Shown piece after piece: positions 34,574 to 43,295 of a DNA stretch of 64,000 nt. Origin of the DNA: Bifidobacterium longum subsp. infantis ATCC 15697 = JCM 1222 = DSM 20088 (GTDB lineage Bacteria > Actinomycetota > Actinomycetes > Actinomycetales > Bifidobacteriaceae); assembly GCF_000269965.1 (NCBI RefSeq), contig NC_017219.1, positions 868,001 through 932,000 of the forward strand. The letters are read 5' to 3'. A program made the translations under genes and the position numbers. Position 1 is the stretch's first letter. Each line of letters begins with the position of its first letter. The notes under the pieces are model-generated. The model had not been told where the DNA came from and searched no databases. It saw nothing but the letters and a program-made list of their open reading frames with translations.

Positions 34574-35760
34574 GCATAGCCTCCAACTCCACCGTCATCA
34601 TTCTCGGATCCACTGGATCCATCGGCACCCAAGGACTTGACGTCATCGCGCGTCACCCTGAACGATTTACCGTCACCGGTCTGGCGGCGGGCGGAGCACA
34701 TATCGAGCTGCTGGCGCAACAGGCCGCACAGTTCCATGTGTCCGAAGTCGCGGTGTTTGATGAGACCAAGATTCCAGCACTGCAAGCAGCTCTCGCACAG
34801 GCCGGCGCACAAGGTGTCCGCGTGACCGGCGGTCCGGATTCGGTCATCGCCATGGCCGGATCCGGTGCGAATGTCGTATTGAACGGCATCACCGGCTCCA
34901 TCGGCCTCGAACCGTCGATCGCGGCGCTCAAGGCCGGTTCCCAGCTGGCATTGGCCAACAAGGAGTCCGTAGTCGCGGGCGGTCATCTGCTGTTCAGCGC
35001 CCAAGTACGCGAGAACCAGATCAACCCGGTCGATTCCGAACATTCCGCCATCTGGCAATCCCTGCGCTCCGGAACCCACGCCGAAGTCGCCAAGCTTGTG
35101 GTCACCGCCTCCGGCGGACCGTTCCGCGGTTGGAAACGTGCCGACATGGAGAACATCACTCCCGAGCAGGCGCTGCATCATCCGACGTGGAACATGGGGC
35201 CGGTTGTCACCATCAACTCCTCCACGCTGATGAACAAGGGGCTCGAAGTCATCGAGGCGTCCCGCTTGTTCGACGTTCCGCCTGAACGCATCGACGTGAC
35301 CGTGCACCCGCAGTCCATCGTCCATTCCATGGTCGAATTTGTGGACGGCGCCACGATTTGCCAGGCTTCGCCGCCGGACATGCGTCTGCCCATCGCGCTG
35401 GGCCTGTCCGCGCCGGACCGCATGGCCAATGTGGCCGCCGCGTGCGACTGGACGAAAGCCGCAACTTGGACCTTTGAACCGTTGGACGATGAGGCGTTCC
35501 CCGCCGTGCAACTGGCCCGTCACTGCCTGGCCGCCTCCGAGAAGCATACGGCGGTGCTGAATGCGGCCAATGAACAGGCCGTGCATGCCTTCCTCGAGCA
35601 TCGTCTGCCATACCTCGGCATCGTGGACACGGTCAAAGCCGTGCTGGACCAGATGGACGCCGAGCTTCGTGGTAACCCGCTGTTCACGGACGTGGAGGAA
35701 ATGAACCAACTTGAGCTTGAAGCCCGCCGACGCGCCGACGACCTGATAAACAAGCAATGA
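34570..35760 (+). CDS. dxr: 1-deoxy-D-xylulose-5-phosphate reductoisomerase
   Basis: The 396-residue enzyme makes the first committed step of the MEP isoprenoid pathway (DXP to MEP, NADPH). Motifs: [78 protein letters not shown] and [15 protein letters not shown]. The GTG start overlaps the previous stop (GTGA) and its stop overlaps ispG's start (ATGA). Translational coupling of the three genes is expected. Confidence 0.95.
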   Translation: MSIASNSTVIILGSTGSIGTQGLDVIARHPERFTVTGLAAGGAHIELLAQQAAQFHVSEVAVFDETKIPALQAALAQAGAQGVRVTGGPDSVIAMAGSGANVVLNGITGSIGLEPSIAALKAGSQLALANKESVVAGGHLLFSAQVRENQINPVDSEHSAIWQSLRSGTHAEVAKLVVTASGGPFRGWKRADMENITPEQALHHPTWNMGPVVTINSSTLMNKGLEVIEASRLFDVPPERIDVTVHPQSIVHSMVEFVDGATICQASPPDMRLPIALGLSAPDRMANVAAACDWTKAATWTFEPLDDEAFPAVQLARHCLAASEKHTAVLNAANEQAVHAFLEHRLPYLGIVDTVKAVLDQMDAELRGNPLFTDVEEMNQLELEARRRADDLINKQ

Positions 35761-36980
35761 TGAATACCTTGAATACGGAAAATCCCATCGAAAAGCCGTT
35801 CCGCAAAACCGGTGATCCGGTCGATCTGACCAGCGAATCGCCCTTGCACCCGCGCCGCAAGTCCCGTCGCATCATGGTGGGTCCGGTGCCGGTCGGCGGT
35901 GGCGCCCCCATCTCCGTGCAGTCGATGACCAACACGCTCACGGCCGACGTGCCTGCCACGTTGCAGCAGATCGCCGAACTGACCGCCGCCGGCTGCGACA
36001 TCGTGCGCGTGGCCGTGCCGAGTCAGGACGATGCCGACGCGCTGCCGGAAATCTGCCGCAAATCGCCGATTCCGGTCATCGCCGATATCCACTTCCAGTC
36101 CAAATACGTGTTCCAGGCCATCGACGCCGGCTGCGCGGCCGTGCGCGTGAACCCCGGCAACATCCGTAAGTTCGACGAAGTCGGCCCGGACATCTGCAAG
36201 GCCGCCACAGACGCGGGCATCTCGCTGCGTATCGGCGTGAACGCCGGCTCGCTGGACAAGGACCTGTACGCCAAATACGGTGGCCCGACTCCGGAAGCGC
36301 TGGTGGCCTCCGCCTTGAAGGAAGCGCACATGTTCGAGGACGTCGGCTTCCACGATTTCAAGATCTCCGTCAAACACCATGACGTCATCACCATGGTCGA
36401 AACGTACCGATTGCTCGCATCCAAGGGCGACTGGCCGCTGCACCTCGGCGTCACCGAAGCCGGCCCCGCCTGGCAAGGCACCATCAAATCCTGCCTGGCG
36501 TTCGGCGCGCTCTTGGCCGAGGGCATTGGCGACACGATTCGCGTGTCCCTCTCCGCGCCGCCGGTCGAAGAGGTCAAGGTGGGTTGCAAACTCTTGGAAT
36601 ACATGGGATTGCGCCCCCGCAAGTTCGACATCATCTCCTGCCCGAGCTGCGGCCGCGCCCAAGTGGACGTGATCCAGCTCGCCTCCGCCGTCACCGAAGG
36701 CCTGAAGGACGTGACCGCGCCGATCCGAGTGGCTGTTATGGGCTGCATCGTCAACGGTCCGGGCGAGGCGCGCGAAGCCGACCTCGGCGTGGCCTCCGGC
36801 AACGGCAAAGGGCAGATCTTCATCAAAGGCAAGGTCATCAAGACCGTGCCCGAGGATCAGATCGTCGACACGCTGCTCACCATAGCGAACGATATCGCCG
36901 CCCAGATGGAGGCCGACGGCCAAGTGCCAGTCAATTCCACCGGCCCGGTAGTGGTTCCAATCCAGCATCCCGGTCACTGA
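35757..36980 (+). CDS. ispG: 4-hydroxy-3-methylbut-2-enyl diphosphate synthase
   Basis: The 407-residue [4Fe-4S] GcpE enzyme acts late in the MEP pathway (MEcPP to HMBPP). Seen: [46 protein letters not shown] and the cluster cysteines in [12 protein letters not shown] and [14 protein letters not shown]. Length is that of the actinobacterial single-domain type. The start overlaps the dxr stop by four bases. Confidence 0.95.
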   Translation: MMNTLNTENPIEKPFRKTGDPVDLTSESPLHPRRKSRRIMVGPVPVGGGAPISVQSMTNTLTADVPATLQQIAELTAAGCDIVRVAVPSQDDADALPEICRKSPIPVIADIHFQSKYVFQAIDAGCAAVRVNPGNIRKFDEVGPDICKAATDAGISLRIGVNAGSLDKDLYAKYGGPTPEALVASALKEAHMFEDVGFHDFKISVKHHDVITMVETYRLLASKGDWPLHLGVTEAGPAWQGTIKSCLAFGALLAEGIGDTIRVSLSAPPVEEVKVGCKLLEYMGLRPRKFDIISCPSCGRAQVDVIQLASAVTEGLKDVTAPIRVAVMGCIVNGPGEAREADLGVASGNGKGQIFIKGKVIKTVPEDQIVDTLLTIANDIAAQMEADGQVPVNSTGPVVVPIQHPGH

Positions 36981-37021
36981 TTCGGCCGAATAGGCCCTCG
37001 GCATAAATATCGCGGTCAGAT

Positions 37022-37034
37022 TACAATAGCGCAC
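37022..37034 (+). promoter_or_regulatory. -10-like TACAAT seven bases before start
   Basis: TACAAT (37022-37027), seven bases, then GTG 37035, without Shine-Dalgarno; probable leaderless start. Confidence 0.55.
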
Positions 37035-38813
37035 GTGTCGCAAGAAGAAGAGCATCGCCGTACTGTTCGATCCAAGCCGTGGACCAGCGTCCATCGGCTG
37101 ATGGTCAGCCTGCCCATCTTCATCATCCTGCTCGGCGTGATGGTCTGCATCTCCAATCTGACCACGGTCCCTTGGAACATCGAGCCCACCGGTCAGTCGA
37201 TGGCCACGCTCACCGACGACACCAAGGTCACCTTCGACAACCCGTCCGGAGAAACGCTGTCGGTGCGGGGCGCATATGAGGTCGATGAGCGGTACGTCAC
37301 GCTGAACATGACCGACGATGGCGAGCTGACCGATGAGCCGGGCGCGCAAGGCAAAGCCAACAAGGATGGCATCCAGGCCATCAGGGTGCTGATTCGGGCG
37401 CCGAGGAACGCGCCGGGCGCGCGACCGGGCGTGGTGTTCATGCACGGCGCCGGCTTCGGCACCTGCGACAATTCCTTCGGCGACGTGGCTTCCGACATGG
37501 CCTCGGCCGGATTCGTGACCGCCGTGATTGACAAGCCCGTGTGGAACACCACCGACGTCACGCGCGACTATCCGGCATCCGCCAAAGCCTACGATAAGGT
37601 CATCGACTATCTGCGGGCCCAGAACGACGTCGACGCCGCCAAGGTGGGCATCTACGCCACCTCCGAATCGACGTGGATTTCCTCGTATCTCCTGCAGGAC
37701 GACCCGAATATCGCCTTCCAGATCCTCCTGAGCCCGATGGTGTTCAGTCCACGTCAATCGCTGGGATTCTTCATCACGCAGGACTTCACCCTCGTCGGCG
37801 CGAACAAAGGCTACCAGTCCATCGTCCAGCGCGTGTTCAGCGCGGACACCGCCCTGTTCGGACTGACCAATCTCGATCTCGACACGCTCAGGCCGGCCGC
37901 CTACGCCGTGCCCACCTACGTGGCGTACGGTTCGAAGGACGTGATGACCGCACAGGTCGACGGTGTGCGGGCGATTCTCGACAACGCCCACAAGGCCGGC
38001 AATTGGAACGTCACCATACGCAGCTATCCGGTCGCCAACCATGTGCTGCGCCTGGGAGACGAATCCCAGGCCGGCACCCCGTTTGCCGACGCCTATGTCG
38101 ACGATCTGATCGACTGGGCCGTCGGCACTTCGGCCGGACTCACGCAGACCAGCGAGAAGGCAGGCGGCACCGACCTGTATCAATCGGTCGGCCTGCCGGG
38201 CGCCCTGAAACCCCGCCGCGCCGGCACCATCTACGGGGTGATCCTGCATGCCGCAGTGATGCTGCTGCTGTTGGCGTCCATCGTACTGTCGCTGGTGGCG
38301 TTGGGCCGCAAGGCCTCGGCAGACATCCGGTGGCGGCGGGACAGGCGTGAGGCCAAGCGTGCGGGCATGCCGGTGCCGAGACGTCCCGAGGTGCTGGGCT
38401 TCGTCCACGGTTTCGGCAATGCGCTGCTGACGTTGACCCTCACCACGCTCGCCACGCTGCTCATCTTCGGTGCGGGCCTCGGCCAGGTGATCATGGGCGT
38501 GGTCAGACTCGCGTGGGGCGGCGCACCCACGGAGACGCCGGGCGTCATGTACTGGAGCTGGCCGGTCATCCAAGTGGTGTCGGTGCTGGTGTTGTGGGCG
38601 TGGTCCCGTGTGTTCATGCACCTGATCGAAGTCGCCTCCATCCGCGGCTTGATTCAGCTGCCTCCTCGGCGTGAATCCGTGCGGGACATCGTCACCGGTA
38701 CCGATCCGGTGCTTGCCTCCACCCGCCTGGGCCGGATCCTGTTCTGGCTGGTGGCGTTCACCATGCTGTGCATACTCCTGGTGTTCGCCTTCTGGGGACT
38801 GTTCGTCTACTGA
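37035..38813 (+). CDS. Membrane-bound alpha/beta hydrolase
   Basis: The 592-residue protein has an N-terminal membrane segment (about residues 22-40) followed by an extracytoplasmic alpha/beta-hydrolase domain: ARPGVVFMHGAGFGT (oxyanion), YATSESTW at the nucleophile elbow, YGSKDVMTA (acid) and YPVANHVLRLGD (His). C-terminal third: four more membrane spans from about residue 400 (VILHAAVMLLLLASIVLSLVAL onward in pieces). Substrate is unknown; a lipid or wall precursor fits its place between ispG and uppS (inference). Confidence 0.75.
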   Translation: MSQEEEHRRTVRSKPWTSVHRLMVSLPIFIILLGVMVCISNLTTVPWNIEPTGQSMATLTDDTKVTFDNPSGETLSVRGAYEVDERYVTLNMTDDGELTDEPGAQGKANKDGIQAIRVLIRAPRNAPGARPGVVFMHGAGFGTCDNSFGDVASDMASAGFVTAVIDKPVWNTTDVTRDYPASAKAYDKVIDYLRAQNDVDAAKVGIYATSESTWISSYLLQDDPNIAFQILLSPMVFSPRQSLGFFITQDFTLVGANKGYQSIVQRVFSADTALFGLTNLDLDTLRPAAYAVPTYVAYGSKDVMTAQVDGVRAILDNAHKAGNWNVTIRSYPVANHVLRLGDESQAGTPFADAYVDDLIDWAVGTSAGLTQTSEKAGGTDLYQSVGLPGALKPRRAGTIYGVILHAAVMLLLLASIVLSLVALGRKASADIRWRRDRREAKRAGMPVPRRPEVLGFVHGFGNALLTLTLTTLATLLIFGAGLGQVIMGVVRLAWGGAPTETPGVMYWSWPVIQVVSVLVLWAWSRVFMHLIEVASIRGLIQLPPRRESVRDIVTGTDPVLASTRLGRILFWLVAFTMLCILLVFAFWGLFVY

Positions 38814-38866
38814 TCGACGACGCCGGGTGCCCGCCGTTCACCGGGTCCCGCCGCAAGGGGAACGAA

Positions 38867-39586
38867 ATGTCACTGTACCGAGATGAAGGCGTGGTGTTAC
38901 GCACGTCCAAGCTGGCGGAGGCCGATCGCATCATCACCGTCCTGACGCGCGACCATGGCAAGATCCGGGCGGTAGCCAAGGGCGTGCGCCGCACCAAATC
39001 GCGCTTCGGCGCCCGGCTTGAGCCGTTCATGCGCGTCGATCTGCTGATCGCCGAAGGCCGATCGTTGGATACGGTTTCCCAGGCCGAGTCGATCGCCGCG
39101 TACGGTGCCGCGATCGTCGGGGACTATGCGGCGTATGAGGCCGCGAACGTCATCGTCGAAACCATCGACAAGCTCGTCGGCACGGAACGTGAGCGCATGA
39201 CGGACCAGTATCGGCTCCTGATCGGCGCGTTGAACGCGCTCGCCAAACGCGCCCACGCCCCGCAGGCCATAGGCTGCTCCTATGTGATGCGCGCCCTGGC
39301 ACTGGCCGGTTGGACGCCGCGTCTGGGCACATGCGTGGTGTGCGGTGCGGCGGCGCCGGCGTATCTGTCGATCGCATCCGGCGGCGTGATGTGCGAGGCC
39401 GACCACACCACGGACGCGCGTCGCATCGCGCCGTCCGCATTGGGTCAGTTCGATGCGCTGGTCCATGGTGATTGGACGGTGCTTGACGCCGCACCGGTGG
39501 AGCGGGTCGTACGGGAGTTGGTTGAAGATTGGGGGGAGTATTACCTTGAACGGCCGATTCGTTCGCTGCGCTTGATAGATTCGTAG
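38867..39586 (+). CDS. recO: DNA repair protein RecO
   Basis: RecO helps load RecA in the RecFOR gap-repair pathway. The 239-residue protein begins with the OB-fold segment YRDEGVVLRTSKLAEADRIITVLTRDHGKIRAVAKGVRR and has zinc-type cysteines CVVC and VMCEAD later. Start 38867 is chosen because AAGGGGAACGA lies just upstream; the frame is open for 33 codons before it but these overlap the hydrolase. uppS follows two bases after the stop. Confidence 0.92.
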   Translation: MSLYRDEGVVLRTSKLAEADRIITVLTRDHGKIRAVAKGVRRTKSRFGARLEPFMRVDLLIAEGRSLDTVSQAESIAAYGAAIVGDYAAYEAANVIVETIDKLVGTERERMTDQYRLLIGALNALAKRAHAPQAIGCSYVMRALALAGWTPRLGTCVVCGAAAPAYLSIASGGVMCEADHTTDARRIAPSALGQFDALVHGDWTVLDAAPVERVVRELVEDWGEYYLERPIRSLRLIDS

Positions 39587-39588
39587 GT
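39576..39588 (+). promoter_or_regulatory. -10-like TAGATT seven bases before uppS start
   Basis: TAGATT (39576-39581), seven bases, ATG 39589. It lies within the last codons of recO and could drive a separate leaderless uppS message. Confidence 0.45.
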
Positions 39589-40377
39589 ATGGCTTTTGAG
39601 AACGTTGATTACACCTCGCTGAACATCCCCGCGGCCCCATTCAGCGACCCCGCCCGTATTCCCGACTTCCCCAAGAACAAAGTGCCTCGCCATATCGGCG
39701 TGATTATGGACGGCAACGGCCGTTGGGCCAAGCAGCGTGGCATGATCCGCACCAATGGGCATCAGGCCGCCGAACCGGTGGTGTTCGACACGATCGCCGG
39801 CGCCATCGAGGCCGGGGTGCGCTATTTGAGCCTGTATACGTTCTCCACTGAAAACTGGAAGCGTTCGCCCCAGGAAGTGCGCTTCCTCATGGGCTTCTCG
39901 CGTGAGATTATCCACCGCCGCGTGGAACAGATGGACGAGTGGGGTGTGCGCGTGCGCTGGTCCGGCCGTCGCCCCAAGCTGTGGAAGTCGGTGATCGACG
40001 AGCTTGAGGCCGCCGAGGAGCGTACCAAGAACAACAAGGTCATCGATGTGGTGTTCTGCATCAACTATGGTGGCCGTGCTGAAATCGCCGACGCCTGTGC
40101 CGCCATCGCTCGCGAAGTGCGTGACGGCAAGATTTCCGGCGACCGTGTGACCGAGAAGATGATTGCCGACCATCTGTACAATCCGGACATTCCTGATTGC
40201 GACTTGGTGATTCGTACTTCCGGCGAACAGCGCACCTCCAACTTCCTGCCGTGGGAGGCCGCCTACGCCGAGCTCGACTTCGTGCCCGAACTCTTCCCGG
40301 ACTGCGGCCGTGACGTGCTATGGCGCTCCATCGACCATTACATCCACCGCGATCGCCGATTTGGCGGCGTGAAATAA
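39589..40377 (+). CDS. uppS: Isoprenyl transferase (undecaprenyl diphosphate synthase)
   Basis: The 262-residue cis-prenyltransferase makes the lipid carrier for peptidoglycan and other glycans. Motifs: HIGVIMDGNGRWAKQRG (catalytic Asp), LSLYTFSTENWKRSPQEV, CINYGGRAEI, and DLVIRTSGEQRTSNFLPWEAAYAEL split over the RxSGE motif. It follows recO directly. The last codons and stop lie in one arm of a hairpin (40363-40411). Confidence 0.93.
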   Translation: MAFENVDYTSLNIPAAPFSDPARIPDFPKNKVPRHIGVIMDGNGRWAKQRGMIRTNGHQAAEPVVFDTIAGAIEAGVRYLSLYTFSTENWKRSPQEVRFLMGFSREIIHRRVEQMDEWGVRVRWSGRRPKLWKSVIDELEAAEERTKNNKVIDVVFCINYGGRAEIADACAAIAREVRDGKISGDRVTEKMIADHLYNPDIPDCDLVIRTSGEQRTSNFLPWEAAYAELDFVPELFPDCGRDVLWRSIDHYIHRDRRFGGVK

Positions 40378-40411
40378 AGAACAGTCCGGTGGACTGTTCG
40401 TTCACGCCGCC
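40363..40411. terminator. Nested hairpin at the uppS 3' end
   Basis: Outer 11-bp stem GGCGGCGTGAA (40363-40373) / TTCACGCCGCC (40401-40411) encloses an 8-bp stem AACAGTCC / GGACTGTT (40380-40387, 40391-40398). The outer arm includes coding sequence of uppS. Likely terminator or mRNA end structure. Confidence 0.6.
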
Positions 40412-40643
40412 TGGCCGAGGCCGATAGGACATGACCAGGTAATGATGAGTCCGGCGAAGCCGGTCCTTGATTGCTGGGGGCGTGAAATAGTCCTTGTTAG
40501 GCCCCCTCTGACGGGCTGAGCCGTAAAGCAAACAGCCTGGTCTGTTTGTAGGCGAAGGCGAGACGAGAGTCGAGCCAGAAGAATGCGAGCGGCAGCTTGT
40601 CCGTAATTGCGGTCGAGCTGTCCGTGTAGCGGACTGAGGGGAG
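40412..40643. repeat. Hairpin-rich interspersed repeat cassette
   Basis: No gene is seen. The segment holds several stems (CCGGC/GCCGG about 40451-40463; GGGGGC/GCCCCC 40476-40481 and 40501-40506; GTCCG/CGGAC near 40620-40634). Bases 40503-40526 and 40542-40557 recur almost exactly at 59599-59621 and 59640-59655. The end, 40615-40642, resembles 41339-41364 inside the nucleoside hydrolase gene. Confidence 0.6.
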
Positions 40644-41843
40644 TTACCGGCACACCTCAGCCATCCTCTCTGCAAACTCATCCAAAAAACGTCCCGAATC
40701 CACACCAAGTGCCACATGCACATGCGGCATGGAATGATTCACCAGCCCAACCGGGTCTCCGGTGGTCCGGCCTCGTACTCCATTGAAATCACCGGTATTG
40801 GTCTCCGCGCGCAACGCAAGATCAAAACAATCGACCAGTGAAGAGTCAAGTGCAACCGCCGCCGCCAACGGATCATGCAACGGCATGCCGCCAGAGAACA
40901 GTGCGGTGTCGGCTTCCAAATTTGCCTTGATGGAAAAGTCCGCGAGATCAGCCAAGAACCGCCCGCGCTTGGTCCCCGTTGCACGCCACCGGTCGGCCGC
41001 CGATCGCGTTAGCAAACACTGGTGAGTCACATCAAGTCCCACCATTGTGATGTCTGCGCCGGAATGAAATACACGATTCGCGGCCTCAGGGTCTTGGATG
41101 ATATTCGTCTCGGCCACCGCATCCCAACAATTGCCGGGTTGGGTAAGCGTACCTCCCATCATCACCAGCCTGAGTTTCGACGCAATATCCGGTGCCCGAG
41201 TAATAGCCGCATCCACATCCGTCAACGGCCCGGTAGACAGCACGGTAACGTTTCGACCAAACTCGCGAACCTGCTCAATCAGATACTCAATCCCATCCGC
41301 AGCATCAACGGAGCACCTCCTTGTGCCCCCGCTGACGAGAGCTGTCGATGTAGCCGACTGGGGGCGGTCCACAGACCGAAAGCGACCCACACGAGGATAA
41401 GACCCCAACGCCGGATGAGCATGAGCGTCCCCTACCAAATACCCGCCAACAGAAACAACCCCATCGGGCACATCCACAGACATGTCATCCCCAGACATAT
41501 CACCAGGCACACCAGCTCCATCAGCCAGAGCTCCGGACCCAGCCAGCCAAGTATTCCCCAGTCCATCATCCCCATGGAACTGGGCACACCCTGCATCAGG
41601 AATGAACGCATCAGCCCAAGAAGGATGCTCAGAGCCCAAAAACACCGGAATATCCGACCGACCAAACAAATCAAGCACCGCGCGAGTATTGGCATAAGCC
41701 GTGTTCGCATCCACATTGCCATAACTGGCGATCACACCGCTCAGCTCGCACTCATCCGCCGACCCCAACAAATACGCCAACGCCAACGCATCATCAACAC
41801 CGGTATCCATGCTGGCAATAATGCGGTCAAGACATTGGACCAT
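40644..41843 (-). CDS. Nucleoside hydrolase (IUNH family) with large internal insertion
   Basis: The 399-residue ribonucleoside hydrolase-like protein cleaves the N-glycosidic bond of nucleosides, releasing ribose and base. Seen: IASMDTGVDDALALAYLLG (Ca-site Asp cluster), NVDANTAYANTRAVLDL, TVLSTGPLTDVDAAI, VMMGGTLTQPGNCWDAVAETNI and DVTHQCLLT. Usual length is 310-340; the extra length sits between residues about 95 and 175, and part of it is encoded by a repeat (41325-41365). AGGAGG precedes the start. Confidence 0.83.
   Translation of the reverse strand: MVQCLDRIIASMDTGVDDALALAYLLGSADECELSGVIASYGNVDANTAYANTRAVLDLFGRSDIPVFLGSEHPSWADAFIPDAGCAQFHGDDGLGNTWLAGSGALADGAGVPGDMSGDDMSVDVPDGVVSVGGYLVGDAHAHPALGSYPRVGRFRSVDRPQSATSTALVSGGTRRCSVDAADGIEYLIEQVREFGRNVTVLSTGPLTDVDAAITRAPDIASKLRLVMMGGTLTQPGNCWDAVAETNIIQDPEAANRVFHSGADITMVGLDVTHQCLLTRSAADRWRATGTKRGRFLADLADFSIKANLEADTALFSGGMPLHDPLAAAVALDSSLVDCFDLALRAETNTGDFNGVRGRTTGDPVGLVNHSMPHVHVALGVDSGRFLDEFAERMAEVCR
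41325..41365. repeat. Miniature palindromic repeat inside the nucleoside hydrolase gene
   Basis: Six-base terminal inverted repeat GCCCCC (41325-41330) / GGGGGC (41360-41365). Bases 41339-41364 match 40615-40642 at most positions (GAGCTGTC..TGTAGC.GACTG..GGGG). In the protein this adds about 14 residues (around DRPQSATSTALVSGGTRR) without breaking the frame. Confidence 0.6.
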
Positions 41844-41902
41844 GGAATCGCCTCCTCGTTAGCGTGATCCGCTATGAATAACCTTATCGGCCGATACACA
41901 AA

Positions 41903-41934
41903 AATGCGTCCTTTCCTCATGGAAAGGACGCATT
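41903..41934 (-). terminator. Terminator of the binding-protein gene
   Basis: Perfect 14-bp stem AATGCGTCCTTTCC / GGAAAGGACGCATT with TCAT loop; ACACAAAAA on the plus strand gives a T-tract for minus-strand transcription. It separates the binding protein from the nucleoside hydrolase downstream. Confidence 0.85.
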
Positions 41935-41966
41935 CTTTCGTAGATTCAAACTCGGAATATCGGAAA

Positions 41967-43037
41967 TTACTTGCCGAGGAACTCGTCGGTAGCAAGGTCC
42001 TTGGCCTGCGGGGCCTCATGAATCACCTTGTCGTGACTGTCGGTGTAAGCGTCTTCTTCAGCCAGGAAGTCGAAGTATTCCTGAGTGCCCTTGAAGTCGT
42101 TGGTGCCGAGCACGAAAGAGCCGTCCTTGATCTTGGCCGGATCGCCCCAGTACTGGCCGTCGACGATAACCTGCATGCTCTTCTTGACGAATTCGGGCTT
42201 GAGGTTGGCGTCAGGGGCTTCGTCCACGAGAATCTGCGCGGCGTCATCCGGGTTGGCGTACGCGTACTCGTAACCCTTCTGAGTGGCCTGAGTGAACTTC
42301 TTGACCAGGTCGGGATTGTTCTTGATGGTCTTGTCGTTGGTGATGATGCCGATGGCGTCGGCGTTGCCGGGCACGCCGTAGTCGGGCTCGGTGAAGCAGT
42401 TGAGCTTCGGGCCGTACATGTCGGCCTGCACGCCTTCCCACGTGGCGTAGAAGCCGCCGAAATCGGCCTTGCCGGATTCCATGGTCTGGAAGGTGGAGGT
42501 GCCGACGGTCACCTTGTCGAACTCGCCCTTGCCGCCATCGGTTTGGATCATGCGGCGCACCACGGCATCGGACTCGTTGGAGCCGAAGGTGGCGAAGGTC
42601 TTGCCATCAAAATCCTTAGGGGACTTGATGGCGGCGTTGGACGCCAGTGCGCACCAAATGGCGCTCGGCTTCTGCTGCACCTGCAGCACCTGCTTGATGT
42701 GAGCGCCCTTCAGCGTGTAGATGCCCACGTTGGTCAGGTTGGACAGGGCGAAGTCGGCCACACCGTTGTTCACGGCTTGTTCGGCACCAGCCTGGGCCAC
42801 GGCCACGATATCCACGTCAAGGCCGGCGTCCTTGAAGTAGCCCTTGTTCTTGGCCACGTACACGCCGATGTGGTTGGTATCGGGTGCCCAGGAGAGCATG
42901 AAAGTGACCTTCTTGAGGTCGGAGGTGTTGGAGTTGGAGGAGTCGGCGGTGTTGGTCTGGCCACATGCGGCGAAACCGAAAGTCATAGCAAGGGCGCCCA
43001 CGAGGGCAGCGGCCTTGGATACAAGGCTTTTCTTCAT
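41967..43037 (-). CDS. NMT1/THI5-like ABC transporter binding lipoprotein
   Basis: The 356-residue protein has a signal peptide with lipobox GFAAC (C25). VTFMLSWAPDTNHIGVYVAKNKGYFKDAGLDVDIV is the hallmark of the ThiY/NMT1 family that binds thiamine-pyrimidine precursors; later DFALSNLTNVGIYTLKGA and FGSNESDAVVRRMI agree. Thiamine genes at 51-57 kb support a pyrimidine substrate, but no TPP riboswitch precedes it; a nitrile, taurine or nucleobase-type ligand remains possible. The permease gene is upstream on the same strand. Confidence 0.8.
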   Translation of the reverse strand: MKKSLVSKAAALVGALAMTFGFAACGQTNTADSSNSNTSDLKKVTFMLSWAPDTNHIGVYVAKNKGYFKDAGLDVDIVAVAQAGAEQAVNNGVADFALSNLTNVGIYTLKGAHIKQVLQVQQKPSAIWCALASNAAIKSPKDFDGKTFATFGSNESDAVVRRMIQTDGGKGEFDKVTVGTSTFQTMESGKADFGGFYATWEGVQADMYGPKLNCFTEPDYGVPGNADAIGIITNDKTIKNNPDLVKKFTQATQKGYEYAYANPDDAAQILVDEAPDANLKPEFVKKSMQVIVDGQYWGDPAKIKDGSFVLGTNDFKGTQEYFDFLAEEDAYTDSHDKVIHEAPQAKDLATDEFLGK

Positions 43038-43086
43038 AATGATGGTTCCCTAATTCGTTGTCTCTCTATCGTTCTCTGGGATTGCT

Positions 43087-43195
43087 TCGAACGGAAGTCG
43101 GCAGAAAACGATATGGAGGGCCTTGATTTCCGTTCGACCAGCGCCCCCGACATTCCCTATGAAAGCTCGGGAAAGCCGGTTTGCCACACGCTGGT
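43087..43195 (-). ncRNA. Candidate structured leader of the binding-protein gene
   Basis: Read on the minus strand: stem ACCAGCG/CGCTGGT (43195-43189 with 43143-43137) enclosing CCCGA/TCGGG, then a perfect 10-bp stem TCGAACGGAA / TTCCGTTCGA (43137-43128 with 43096-43087), 50 bases before the start codon. It does not match the TPP consensus. It may be a terminator-antiterminator or unknown riboswitch. The remaining 43196-43295 shows nothing clear. Confidence 0.4.
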
Positions 43196-43295
43196 AAAGC
43201 TGTTCCATTATAGAGACAGGGTTGGAGACCTCATGAGAAGCCGCCGCGTTCAGTCGGTCCTGGCCGCCGGCTCGTGCCTTTGACGGTAAAAAGAA

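Noticed and set aside
35520..38621. Open frame of over 1,000 codons on the minus strand
   Set aside because: It lies opposite dxr, ispG and the hydrolase, which have clear family motifs. Its translation is low-complexity and His/Arg/Gly-rich, typical of antisense of high-GC genes.
43038..43295. TPP riboswitch before the NMT1-like gene
   Set aside because: No TGAGA or ACCTG...GGNTAA core on the minus strand; only generic stems.
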